The notes beneath the pieces were generated by a model, which made no database searches, was not told the origin of the DNA, and was given only the letters and a program-made list of their open reading frames with translations. Positions 54,012-61,952 of a stretch of DNA of 64,000 bases are shown here, in pieces. How positions within the stretch are numbered: position 1 is the stretch's first letter; each line of letters starts with the position of its first letter. The DNA is taken from the NCBI RefSeq assembly GCF_009826935.1, contig NZ_WUMN01000001.1:744001-808000 (forward strand), given 5' to 3'. The stretch comes from Flavobacterium sp. Sd200. GTDB taxonomy: Bacteria > Bacteroidota > Bacteroidia > Flavobacteriales > Flavobacteriaceae. A program made the translations under genes and the position numbers.

Positions 54012-54383
54012 TTAATCATTCGTTTTTTTAATACCTCCAAAACTGGTCTTTAAAAGATTACGAATTTGCAGTTGGGTTTTATACCTAAACGCATTTTTCC
54101 AGTCTTCAAGGTTAAAAATATGAATTTTGTCGGCATTAGGGTTAATGGCAAAAGCAATGCGCGCAATAGAATATTTATATGGTTTTAACTCATTCATTGC
54201 TGTGCGGGTGGGCACAACAATAAGGATCGTTTCCCATTGCATATAATTTTCAGGAAGGTCTGTTTCTTCTATGCCAATAGCTTTAAAAAATGCTTTTATT
54301 TTTTCACTATTAAGCGTATCTATTTTTTTGTCGATATTGTTTAGTTTACCAAGTAATAAGGTCTCGTTTTTAATAGTATGCAT
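54012..54383 (-). CDS. Hypothetical protein (123 aa)
   Basis: Starts MHTIKNETLLLGKLNNIDKK. The middle, MQWETILIVVPTRTAMNELK and YSIARIAFAINPNADKIHIF, suggests a small alpha/beta fold. No signal peptide, membrane helix or recognised family. It is separated from the T9SS cargo gene (same strand) by 110 bp and from the TraB gene by a strong terminator. Confidence 0.6.
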   Translation of the reverse strand: MHTIKNETLLLGKLNNIDKKIDTLNSEKIKAFFKAIGIEETDLPENYMQWETILIVVPTRTAMNELKPYKYSIARIAFAINPNADKIHIFNLEDWKNAFRYKTQLQIRNLLKTSFGGIKKTND

Positions 54384-54499
54384 AAATAAATGGCGCTGAA
54401 AGTTAAAACATAAAAATAATATTTAAATTTTCAGAATGTTTATTTTATACGCATAGAATGGTTCTAAATTTGTTGTTAGCAAAAGGTTTAAAAATTAAA

Positions 54500-54544
54500 A
54501 TTGCGTATAACAAAATTTTCCTGTTAAATTTTGTTATACGCAAT
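54500..54544. terminator. Long perfect terminator between TraB and upstream unknown gene
   Basis: ATTGCGTATAACAAAATTT and AAATTTTGTTATACGCAAT form a perfect 19-bp stem with a 7-nt loop. It ends the minus-strand DUF3810-sigma-TraB cluster. Confidence 0.8.
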
Positions 54545-54564
54545 TTGGTTTATAAGAGTAGTAT

Positions 54565-55422
54565 TTATTTTACGGCTTCTACTTTATAGCCTTTTTTGCG
54601 CAATAGTTTTATAACACCATCGTCGCCCGCAAGGTGTGCAGCACCAACACCAAAAAATGTTGGGTTTTGTTTTGCAACGGCTTCAATTTTTGGAATCCAG
54701 TTTTTATTACGGTTAACAAGCATTACATCGCTATGCTGAGACATAAGTTTGTTGTCTGATTTATTCATAAAATCAAGCAATACATTAAGGTCTTTTTTAT
54801 TGTATATAGCAAGCAGTTCGGTCATTTCCTTTTTGTCGCTTGCCAAATTATCTTTTGCCGATTTTACAAGTTCATCCATTTGCTCTTTATACGGAATGGC
54901 ACCAAAAGCATTGAGTTGCTCTGCAATGGTTTCAAGCCCGTAGATTTCTTCATTTTGTTTTTTGGCTACTTCCATAAGTGCCTGTTCATAAGACTGCACC
55001 GGGCAATCCAACATTTTAGGATATAAAAGCGCACTAACCATAGATGGCATGAAACTGCCTATCAAATCGGCAGACATACCCACGTTATCCTGTAAAAACT
55101 TATTTACCAATGCATAATCTTCGGGCGTGGCTAAAGATTTCATGGTCGTACCATTTTTCATCATTACACCGGCCATCATTTCGGTTTGCATGTTGGGGTC
55201 GTCCATATCGAGCTCAAGATACAGTTGGTTCGTAGCATCAAAAGCGGCAAGTATGTTCTTATCCAGAGTGGCATCGCAGGTAATATGTACAGTGCCATAA
55301 ATATATGACGGTTTACTGAGTCCGTTACCCGAAATTTTCCAAAGCAGTCCGTTATCAAGTTTTTGAGCTTGTGTGCCTAAAAAGGCTAAAAGGCTGAGAG
55401 ATATAAACAGTAGTTTTTTCAT
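54565..55422 (-). CDS. TraB/GumN family protein, exported (285 aa)
   Basis: A signal peptide (MKKLLFISLSLLAFLGTQAQ) is followed by the TraB fold: LLWKISGNGLSKPSYIYGTVHI with the conserved GT-H motif, ANQLYLELDMDD, MPSMVSALLYP, and NPTFFGVGAAHLAGDDGVIKLLRKKGYKV with the second conserved His. TraB/GumN proteins are Tiki-like metalloprotease candidates; activity is not shown here. It starts 1 bp after the membrane protein gene of the sigma-factor cluster. Confidence 0.85.
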   Translation of the reverse strand: MKKLLFISLSLLAFLGTQAQKLDNGLLWKISGNGLSKPSYIYGTVHITCDATLDKNILAAFDATNQLYLELDMDDPNMQTEMMAGVMMKNGTTMKSLATPEDYALVNKFLQDNVGMSADLIGSFMPSMVSALLYPKMLDCPVQSYEQALMEVAKKQNEEIYGLETIAEQLNAFGAIPYKEQMDELVKSAKDNLASDKKEMTELLAIYNKKDLNVLLDFMNKSDNKLMSQHSDVMLVNRNKNWIPKIEAVAKQNPTFFGVGAAHLAGDDGVIKLLRKKGYKVEAVK

Positions 55423-55423
55423 G

Positions 55424-56062
55424 TTACAGGTCTATTTTTTTAAGTTCTTCGTAATTTTTGTAAAGGCGTTTAACCAGCAGTCCATAAACCAGTTTATAGA
55501 ACAGCCATATAAGCAGTGCCAATATAGAAAGGCTGGCAACGCAAAAGAATATCATAAACAAATAGAAAGTCATTTTTTGACCGTTTGCATCCAGTTTGTG
55601 TAAAAGGTCAATCATTGCTGTATTAGTATTAAACATAACCAATACAATAATTATAGTGCTTATTACTGCATAAGCTATCATTACATAAATATATAACGAC
55701 ACTGCTTTTCTTGTCTTAAGTATATTTTGCATCAGTTCCTTAACACTGTCTGTAGCACTGATCTTTTTGTAGCGCATATAAAATACATACATAAAATACA
55801 GTATAATACCATAGTTTACAACAGTCATTGGTACAGTAACATATTCCAGATCATGCAGGTTTATGTTCTTGGTTCCGGGTTCTTTTAAAACAAGCGAAAG
55901 CAGTAACCAAAATGCAAATTCTATTATACTTATTATAAGTATCCATTTTACTATAGAAGAAGATTTTTTATGCAGCATGGCATAAATATCCTTTTCAGAA
56001 AACTGAGGATATGCATTTTCGTCCTTTTTCCAGGCGTTTTTTAATTTATCTAATTCGTCCAT
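55424..56062 (-). CDS. Membrane protein beside ECF sigma factor, candidate anti-sigma (212 aa)
   Basis: Starts MDELDKLKNAWKKDENAYPQ, a soluble N-terminal segment often seen in Bacteroidetes proteins encoded next to ECF sigma factors. Four membrane helices follow (about residues 40-60, 74-93, 118-140 and 155-178). Position 9 bp after the sigma gene and 1 bp before TraB suggests it controls the sigma factor. I do not see a zinc-binding anti-sigma motif, so the role is inference. Confidence 0.7.
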   Translation of the reverse strand: MDELDKLKNAWKKDENAYPQFSEKDIYAMLHKKSSSIVKWILIISIIEFAFWLLLSLVLKEPGTKNINLHDLEYVTVPMTVVNYGIILYFMYVFYMRYKKISATDSVKELMQNILKTRKAVSLYIYVMIAYAVISTIIIVLVMFNTNTAMIDLLHKLDANGQKMTFYLFMIFFCVASLSILALLIWLFYKLVYGLLVKRLYKNYEELKKIDL

Positions 56063-56071
56063 AGTTTTCCA

Positions 56072-56566
56072 TTACGGATTTAATATTTTTTTCAGTTTTC
56101 CTTTTATCCTGTTCATTTTTACACGGGCGTTAACTTCGCTAATACCCAGTGTTTCGGCAATTTCATTATAGTCTTTATCTTCAAGATACATAAACACTAA
56201 TGCCTTTTCTATATCATTAAGCTGCTGCACTCCCTGATAGAGCAGTTTTATATGCTCTTCTTCTTCATAATTATATTCGTCCTGATTTATTTTGTGCAGC
56301 GAAGTATCAAATTCTACCGTATTTACGGTGCGGGTCTTTTTGCGATATAATGTAATTGCAGTGTTAAGCCCTACACGATAAGCCCAGGTAGTAAACTTGG
56401 CATCACCCCTAAACTGTGGATAGGCTTTCCATAGCTGTATTGTGATTTCCTGAAAAAGGTCTTTGTGGGCATCTTCATTGTTAGTGTAGAGCCTGCAAAT
56501 TTTATGTATCAGGTTTTGGTTTTCCTGAAGCTGTTGTACAAACGACCTTTCTGATGTTGAACTCAT
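56072..56566 (-). CDS. ECF-type RNA polymerase sigma factor (164 aa)
   Basis: Region 2 is visible as KDLFQEITIQLWKAYPQFRGDAKFTTWAYRVGLN (split by position) and region 4 as QLNDIEKALVFMYLEDKDYNEIAETLGISEVNARVKMNRIKGKLKKIL. Length is typical. It is 42 bp after DUF3810 and 9 bp before a membrane protein that may be its anti-sigma factor. Its own promoter target is not visible. Confidence 0.92.
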   Translation of the reverse strand: MSSTSERSFVQQLQENQNLIHKICRLYTNNEDAHKDLFQEITIQLWKAYPQFRGDAKFTTWAYRVGLNTAITLYRKKTRTVNTVEFDTSLHKINQDEYNYEEEEHIKLLYQGVQQLNDIEKALVFMYLEDKDYNEIAETLGISEVNARVKMNRIKGKLKKILNP

Positions 56567-56607
56567 ACCTGCATTAGTATATAAAACCTTGTTTATGTTA
56601 CAGCAGT

Positions 56608-57669
56608 TTACAAATTTTTGTCTTTATAATAGTTAACCATAAGCCCAACAAATTTACTGTAGCTCTCAATTCCGTCTTTTTGTTTGTTGATCTTTAGGTA
56701 ATTATCGTAAATGTATTTAAAAATATCTTCTATAAAAGATTCGTATTTTTTATTAAAATCTTCGCTCTCTTTAAAGTTCTTACGGATACCTTTATTGATT
56801 AACGGAGCCAGTTTTTTAGCTTCTTTCTCGTCTATCTTAGCAATATTGCGCAAACAGTATTTTAAAGCAAACGAATATCCTGAGTACTGAAAATAAATAT
56901 CTTTATTTTTTATGGAAGCCATAAAGCCAATAAAATTAGCTTCGCTTTCGTTGGCAAAGCCTATTTGATGCGCCATTTCATGACAGGTGGTTGTAGGGAG
57001 GTTGTATAAAGGCAATTTATTGTTTACCTGTGCCTCGTTGGTAAACGGGTTAAGATAGCCACCAAATCCCATATAAGATAGTGGCAAACTTATAAGCGAC
57101 GATTTTATGCTTTCGTGGCTGTAACCAAAATAGGGGTATTGCTGTTGTAATGAGTTATATCCGTTTACAGAGCCTGTGTATATTTGAGAAACAGTATAGG
57201 GTATAACTACCTTTACAGTATCATTGTGTGTAATTTGCAGGTGCAGGGCATTGGTTTTAGTGATCAGCTTTTTTGTAAAATCAGTAAGCTCGGTAAGTGT
57301 ATATTCTTTTTCGATACCCATTTTTTTATACAACGGAACCCGGCTGTAGTTGAATGCCCAAAGTGCATTGAACAAAAAATATACTACAGATAGTGCCGCT
57401 GCTATACTGATAAGGTTATTTTTATATTCTTTTTTCCAGGTTTTACGGCGTTTCCACAACCATCGCAATCCTGTAAAAACTACTATGCCATATATAATGT
57501 CGCCAACAGAAAACCCAACCCAGCCCAACAAAATTCTTGAAAAGGCAGCGATGTAAGGATAAATGCCATTGCTGTACCAACGCTCTGTAAACTCAGGAAA
57601 AAAAGAAAGCAGTTTGACAAATATTATTTGTACTATAAAAAACAGGGCCAGTAGTTTCTTTTTCTTCAT
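56608..57669 (-). CDS. DUF3810 membrane zinc-metalloprotease-like protein (353 aa)
   Basis: The start at ATG 57669 (MKKKKLLALFFIVQ) is preferred over the upstream in-frame ATG at 57729. Three N-terminal membrane helices (about 5-25, 37-60 and 85-108) precede an exported domain with HEMAH in LPTTTCHEMAHQIGFANESEANF, an HExxH zinc motif with a downstream Glu. This matches DUF3810. A peptidase role is inferred from the motif. It may be the first gene of the sigma-TraB cluster. Confidence 0.82.
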   Translation of the reverse strand: MKKKKLLALFFIVQIIFVKLLSFFPEFTERWYSNGIYPYIAAFSRILLGWVGFSVGDIIYGIVVFTGLRWLWKRRKTWKKEYKNNLISIAAALSVVYFLFNALWAFNYSRVPLYKKMGIEKEYTLTELTDFTKKLITKTNALHLQITHNDTVKVVIPYTVSQIYTGSVNGYNSLQQQYPYFGYSHESIKSSLISLPLSYMGFGGYLNPFTNEAQVNNKLPLYNLPTTTCHEMAHQIGFANESEANFIGFMASIKNKDIYFQYSGYSFALKYCLRNIAKIDEKEAKKLAPLINKGIRKNFKESEDFNKKYESFIEDIFKYIYDNYLKINKQKDGIESYSKFVGLMVNYYKDKNL

Positions 57670-57788
57670 TGTTGCGGTTAAAAGCATGATGACTGTAAAT
57701 ATAAGCAGTATTTTTAAATGAGAAATCATTTAAGGACGTGCGCAGACTGATTTGCAGTAACTAAAATTAAGTATAGCAGAAACCTGAT

Positions 57789-57827
57789 GTACAGGGTTAC
57801 AATCTGTACTACTAATCCTTATATTTG
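57789..57827 (+). promoter_or_regulatory. Promoter and possible operator of the GlmM-PDF operon
   Basis: TATATTTG (57820-57827), a perfect TAnnTTTG -7 element, lies 26 bp before the phosphohexomutase ATG. Just upstream, GTACAG and CTGTAC form an inverted repeat with a 9-bp spacer (57789-57809), in the -33 area, where a bound factor could act. Confidence 0.55.
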
Positions 57828-57853
57828 TTACTCTTAAATAAATGCGTAATTAA

Positions 57854-59242
57854 ATGACACTAATTAAATCGATATCAGGAATAAGAGGAACAATTGGCGG
57901 TAACACCGGTGATAACCTTACTCCTGTAGATGCGGTAAAATTCGCCTCGGCCTATGGTACCTGGCTTAAAAATAATTCAGATAAAGAAAAACTAACGGTT
58001 GTTATAGGTCGTGATGCCCGTATTTCAGGCCCCATGATACACAACCTTGTGGCTAATACGCTTATTGGCCTTGGCATAAACGTTATAGACCTTGGTCTTA
58101 GCACAACGCCTACCGTAGAGGTTGCTGTGCCACTTGAAAAGGCTGACGGAGGTATTATTCTTACCGCAAGCCATAACCCAAAGCAATGGAATGCCCTGAA
58201 GCTTTTGAATGAAAAAGGAGAGTTCCTTAGCGGAGAGAACGGTGCCGTAATACTGGAAATTGCTGAAGACGAAGCTTTTGATTTTGCCGATGTAGACAGC
58301 CTTGGAGAAATTACAGAGAACGATGCTTATATGGACATTCATATTGATGAAGTGCTTAACCTGCCATTAGTAGATGTAGATGCTGTAAAAGCTGCTAAAT
58401 TTAAAGTAGTGGTAGACGGGGTCAACTCGTCCGGAGGTATTATAATACCTAAATTGCTGGAGCAAATGGGAGTAGAGGTAGTGCGTTTATATTGCGAACC
58501 CAACGGTCATTTTCCGCACAATCCTGAGCCCTTAAAAGAACATCTTGGAGATATATCTAAACTTGTTGTAGAAGAAAAAGCCGATTTTGGTATTGTAGTA
58601 GACCCTGATGTGGACCGTCTTGCGTTTATTAGCAATGATGGCGAAATGTTTGGAGAAGAATATACGCTTGTTGCCTGTGCAGATTATGTATTGAGCCAAA
58701 CTCCGGGCAATACAGTAAGCAATATGTCGTCTTCCCGCGCACTGCGCGATATTACCCAAAAGCATGGAGGTATCTATGAGGCAAGTGCCGTAGGAGAGGT
58801 TAATGTTGTTGAGCTTATGAAAAAAAATAATGCCATTATAGGTGGCGAAGGTAATGGCGGCATTATTTACCCAGAGCTTCATTACGGACGCGATGCACTT
58901 GTGGGGGTAGCTTTGTTCCTTACCTATCTTGCCGGGCAAAACACTACGGTGGCTCAGCTTAGGGCGTCATATCCTCAATACTACATGAGCAAAAATAAAA
59001 TTGAGCTTACTCCTCAAATAGATGTAGATGCTATATTAGAAGCCATGGCAGCAAAGTACAATAACGAACAAATATCTGTAGTAGATGGAGTAAAGGTAGA
59101 CTTTGCTGAAGAGTGGGTACACCTTCGCAAGTCAAATACAGAGCCTATAATAAGGATATATACCGAAGCACAAACTCAGGTTAAAGCAGATGAGCTTGCG
59201 GTTCGCATAATCAACGAAATTAAAGAAGTGGCAGGTATATAA
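57854..59242 (+). CDS. glmM: Phosphoglucosamine mutase, phosphohexomutase family (462 aa)
   Basis: All four active-site elements are present: SISGIRGTIGG at the N-terminus, the phosphoserine loop TASHNP, the metal loop DPDVDRLAF, the sugar-ring loop GEGNGGIIYPELHYGRDA, and the phosphate-binding loop RKSNTEPIIRIYTE. This converts glucosamine-6-P to glucosamine-1-P for UDP-GlcNAc synthesis, in the cytosol. The family also contains phosphomannomutases, which cannot be excluded. The stop overlaps the next start (TAATG). Confidence 0.88.
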   Translation: MTLIKSISGIRGTIGGNTGDNLTPVDAVKFASAYGTWLKNNSDKEKLTVVIGRDARISGPMIHNLVANTLIGLGINVIDLGLSTTPTVEVAVPLEKADGGIILTASHNPKQWNALKLLNEKGEFLSGENGAVILEIAEDEAFDFADVDSLGEITENDAYMDIHIDEVLNLPLVDVDAVKAAKFKVVVDGVNSSGGIIIPKLLEQMGVEVVRLYCEPNGHFPHNPEPLKEHLGDISKLVVEEKADFGIVVDPDVDRLAFISNDGEMFGEEYTLVACADYVLSQTPGNTVSNMSSSRALRDITQKHGGIYEASAVGEVNVVELMKKNNAIIGGEGNGGIIYPELHYGRDALVGVALFLTYLAGQNTTVAQLRASYPQYYMSKNKIELTPQIDVDAILEAMAAKYNNEQISVVDGVKVDFAEEWVHLRKSNTEPIIRIYTEAQTQVKADELAVRIINEIKEVAGI

Positions 59243-59892
59243 TGAAAAAGGTATTATTTGTAACGCTGGCTTTTATTGCAACAGCTAATTTTTATGCACA
59301 AAAAATGAACGAAACGGAAAAAGCACTTATAACATCGGGCGATAAAAAAACGCCTTTGAGGGTATTACAGGTTACTGATCCGTCCGATCTTAAAGTGCTG
59401 CAAACTGTTTCGACAAATATAGATATTAAAGATGAGCTGTTGCCTCAGCTAACCCAGCGCATGCTTGCAACAGTAAAAGACCCGGCTAATCCAGGAGTGG
59501 GCATTGCAGCTCCGCAAATTGGAATTAACCGGAATGTTATATGGGTGCAGCGATTTGATAAACCCGGAGAACCTTTTGAGGTATATCTAAATCCGAAAAT
59601 TACATGGAGGTCATCTTTATTGAGAAAGGGTACTGAAGGCTGTCTTTCTATTCCGGAGATAAGGGGTGACGTAATGCGTAACTATACTATAAAGATTACC
59701 TATTTTAGCCCGGATGGTAAATTTCACGATGAAATAGTTGAGGGCTTTACAGCGGTTATCTTTCAGCATGAGCATGACCATTTAATTGGTATTTTGTTTA
59801 CCGACAGGCTTTCGCAACAGGAAAAAGTACCTTATTCGCCTATTAACGATGAAGTGAATCTTTTTTTAGAAAGAAAACTTAAAAGGCAGTAA
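59242..59892 (+). CDS. Peptide deformylase with signal peptide (216 aa)
   Basis: The three deformylase motifs are intact: GVGIAAPQIG, EGCLSIPE and HEHDH (HExDH). The protein begins MKKVLFVTLAFIATANFYAQK, a clear signal peptide, while normal deformylases are cytosolic and start directly with the catalytic domain. It should be exported to the periplasm. The zinc ligands and catalytic Glu are all present, so it is probably active, but on what is unknown. It is translationally coupled to glmM (TAATG). Confidence 0.88.
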   Translation: MKKVLFVTLAFIATANFYAQKMNETEKALITSGDKKTPLRVLQVTDPSDLKVLQTVSTNIDIKDELLPQLTQRMLATVKDPANPGVGIAAPQIGINRNVIWVQRFDKPGEPFEVYLNPKITWRSSLLRKGTEGCLSIPEIRGDVMRNYTIKITYFSPDGKFHDEIVEGFTAVIFQHEHDHLIGILFTDRLSQQEKVPYSPINDEVNLFLERKLKRQ

Positions 59893-59924
59893 ATAATTAG
59901 AGAGTATCACATTTATAATAATGC

Positions 59925-59959
59925 AAAAGCCGTATAGTCTTACAAACTGTACGGCTTTT
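59925..59959. terminator. Bidirectional terminator
   Basis: AAAAGCCGTA / TACGGCTTTT pair across a 15-nt loop between the convergent deformylase and TcdA genes. Confidence 0.8.
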
Positions 59960-59980
59960 GTTATTTGCATAAGGCGTTAT

Positions 59981-60697
59981 TTATTTACCTATAAGGTGCT
60001 TAACAACAGTTTCTGCTGCATGAAGCCCAAACAGGGCAGGCATCCAACTATTAGTGCCAAAAAAAGATTTTTTAAAGTTAGTACCGTCGGTCATTTTAAG
60101 GCTTGACTGGTCTGGTGCTTCCACCGAATAAACTGCTTTTACGCCTTTAGAAATGCCTTCTTTTTTAAGACGCTTGCGCACTGTTTTTGCTAATGGGCAA
60201 ACATCTGTTTTACTTATATCGCTAACACGCACTTTAGAGGCTTCATATTTACCACCTGCCCCCATGTTGCTGATAATTTTTACTTTTTTTCGCTTTGCCG
60301 ATATTATAAGATTAAGTTTAGGTGTAATACTGTCTATACAGTCTAAAACATAATCAAATTCTTCGGTAACCAGTTCATAAGCCCTTTCAGGCGAAAGAAA
60401 TTCCTGTACACGTGTAAGGTTTAGCTCAGGATTAATATCCATAAGCCTGTCACCAACAATTGTTATTTTAGGCTGTCCCACAGTACTGTGCAGCGCAGGA
60501 AGCTGTCTGTTTACATTGGTAATATCCACAACGTCTCCGTCTACAATTGTCATGTTTCCCACACCTGCGCGTGCCAAAAACTCGGCGGCAAAAGAGCCAA
60601 CCCCACCAAGACCCACAACCATTACATGAGCATTTTTTAATTTTTCAAGACCTTCTTTTTTAAATAAAAGTTCAGCCCTTTCCTGCCATACCGCCAT
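59981..60697 (-). CDS. tcdA: tRNA threonylcarbamoyladenosine dehydratase (238 aa)
   Basis: An E1-like/ThiF fold starts with MVVGLGGVGSFAAEFLARAGVG (nucleotide site), then VDGDVVDITNVNRQLPA, DCIDSITPKLNLI, and the Cys-containing segment ISKTDVCPLAKTVRKRL. It dehydrates t6A37 to its cyclic form in tRNAs that read ANN codons. The start ATG at 60697 lies 26 bp inside the TatD gene, so the two genes overlap. Confidence 0.9.
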   Translation of the reverse strand: MAVWQERAELLFKKEGLEKLKNAHVMVVGLGGVGSFAAEFLARAGVGNMTIVDGDVVDITNVNRQLPALHSTVGQPKITIVGDRLMDINPELNLTRVQEFLSPERAYELVTEEFDYVLDCIDSITPKLNLIISAKRKKVKIISNMGAGGKYEASKVRVSDISKTDVCPLAKTVRKRLKKEGISKGVKAVYSVEAPDQSSLKMTDGTNFKKSFFGTNSWMPALFGLHAAETVVKHLIGK

Positions 60698-61334
60698 TTT
60701 TAAATACTGTTTTAAAATTATCTCCCACTATTAATGTGAGTTCATCTATAATTATATTTCGTGCCTCTGCTGCTTTTTCATACACCTGCACAATGCTTTC
60801 TTCTATAGTGTCGGTTTCTAAAAAAAATCTTACCTGCGGCACATTTGCAAATACATCTCCCAATTCAGGATTGCGTAGCAAATATTTGCCAAAGCTCAGG
60901 TAAAAACCATTATTAAGTAATTGTTTTGCTACCTGGCCATTCTTACTAAACCCATGTATTACTAAAGGAACATTAGGCTTTAATTTGTTTTTTATTTCTA
61001 TTAATTCCTGAAAAGCAGCCACAAGATGCAAAATTACAGGTTTTTGGTATTTTATGGCAAGCAAAAGTTGTTTTTCAAAAATTTCTGTCTGCAATTGTAA
61101 CGGAATTTCAATACGCTTATCAAGTCCGCATTCGCCAAGAGCAAGGCAATTATCCATTTGCAGGCGTTTTTCTATTATTGCTAAATGCTCTTCAATCTTA
61201 TCAGCATCTATATGCCATGGATGGATACCTGTTGAAAAAAAAGGCACATCTATTTCCTCATAAGGATAGCGGTTTATTATTTCGAATACATCAGGATTGC
61301 CTGATGCTGCGTGTGTATGGAGATTGAACATCAT
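60672..61334 (-). CDS. TatD-family metal-dependent hydrolase (220 aa)
   Basis: Metal-ligand motifs are in order: HTHAA (N-terminal HxH), GECGLD, VILHLV, VIHGFS and LETD. The protein is shorter than E. coli TatD (about 260 aa), as is usual for this flavobacterial branch. The next ATG at 61331 is an alternative start. It overlaps tcdA by 26 bp. Activity as a 3'-5' DNA/RNA exonuclease or other deacylase-type hydrolase is family-based. Confidence 0.88.
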   Translation of the reverse strand: MMFNLHTHAASGNPDVFEIINRYPYEEIDVPFFSTGIHPWHIDADKIEEHLAIIEKRLQMDNCLALGECGLDKRIEIPLQLQTEIFEKQLLLAIKYQKPVILHLVAAFQELIEIKNKLKPNVPLVIHGFSKNGQVAKQLLNNGFYLSFGKYLLRNPELGDVFANVPQVRFFLETDTIEESIVQVYEKAAEARNIIIDELTLIVGDNFKTVFKNGGMAGKG

Positions 61335-61528
61335 TTTTAAGACTTGAGCTATATTAAAAAAAGGTTAGGTTCTATTACTATGCGTTTTTTCCTATTAATT
61401 GAAATTATTAACAAGAAAAGCTTTATTTGTTGATAATTAGCATGTTAAAAAATGTAAATAGTTAATTTTTAAATAAATTTTAGTTTAAATTGCACATGCT
61501 ATTTACCAACAAATTAAACCCCAAAATT

Positions 61529-61852
61529 ATGAAAAAGAAACTGTTATTTTTCTTAGCAGCCATGTTTTGCTTTGTCTATGCCAATGCGCAGGTAGCCGAT
61601 AATGAAGGGCCAAAAAGTGATAACCTTGTTACACACAAGGTAGAGATGGGAGAAACCGTAATGCTTATTGCTAAAAAATACAGGATTAAGCCTACTGATA
61701 TTTATGACTTTAACCCGGATGCAGTGAATGGTATTGCTTATAATACAGTTTTGCAAATTCCGGCAGACAGGAAGTATGTGCCAAAATCTAAAAAGAATAA
61801 GCAGGACGATGATAACCAGATCAGTCAGGACGCAACAGCAACAAAAGAGTAA
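61529..61852 (+). CDS. Small exported LysM protein (107 aa)
   Basis: A signal peptide (MKKKLLFFLAAMFCFVYANAQ; start at ATG 61529) is followed by one LysM domain (VTHKVEMGETVMLIAKKYRI, DIYDFNPDAVNGIAYNTVLQIP) and a Lys-rich acidic tail. It would bind peptidoglycan. It lies 100 bp before a four-LysM protein whose first domain is strikingly similar, so the two probably arose by duplication. Confidence 0.85.
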   Translation: MKKKLLFFLAAMFCFVYANAQVADNEGPKSDNLVTHKVEMGETVMLIAKKYRIKPTDIYDFNPDAVNGIAYNTVLQIPADRKYVPKSKKNKQDDDNQISQDATATKE

Positions 61853-61897
61853 GAATTTTTTTGTTTTAACTTAAAATTATAGGGTTATTATATGTTT

Positions 61898-61932
61898 AAA
61901 GCCGCTACAAAAACTAACTTTGTAGCGGCTTT
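61898..61932. terminator. Terminator between the two LysM genes
   Basis: AAAGCCGCTACAAA / TTTGTAGCGGCTTT is a perfect 14-bp stem with a 7-nt loop, 20 bp before the next LysM gene. Confidence 0.8.
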
Positions 61933-61952
61933 AATTTTGTTAAAAATATATC

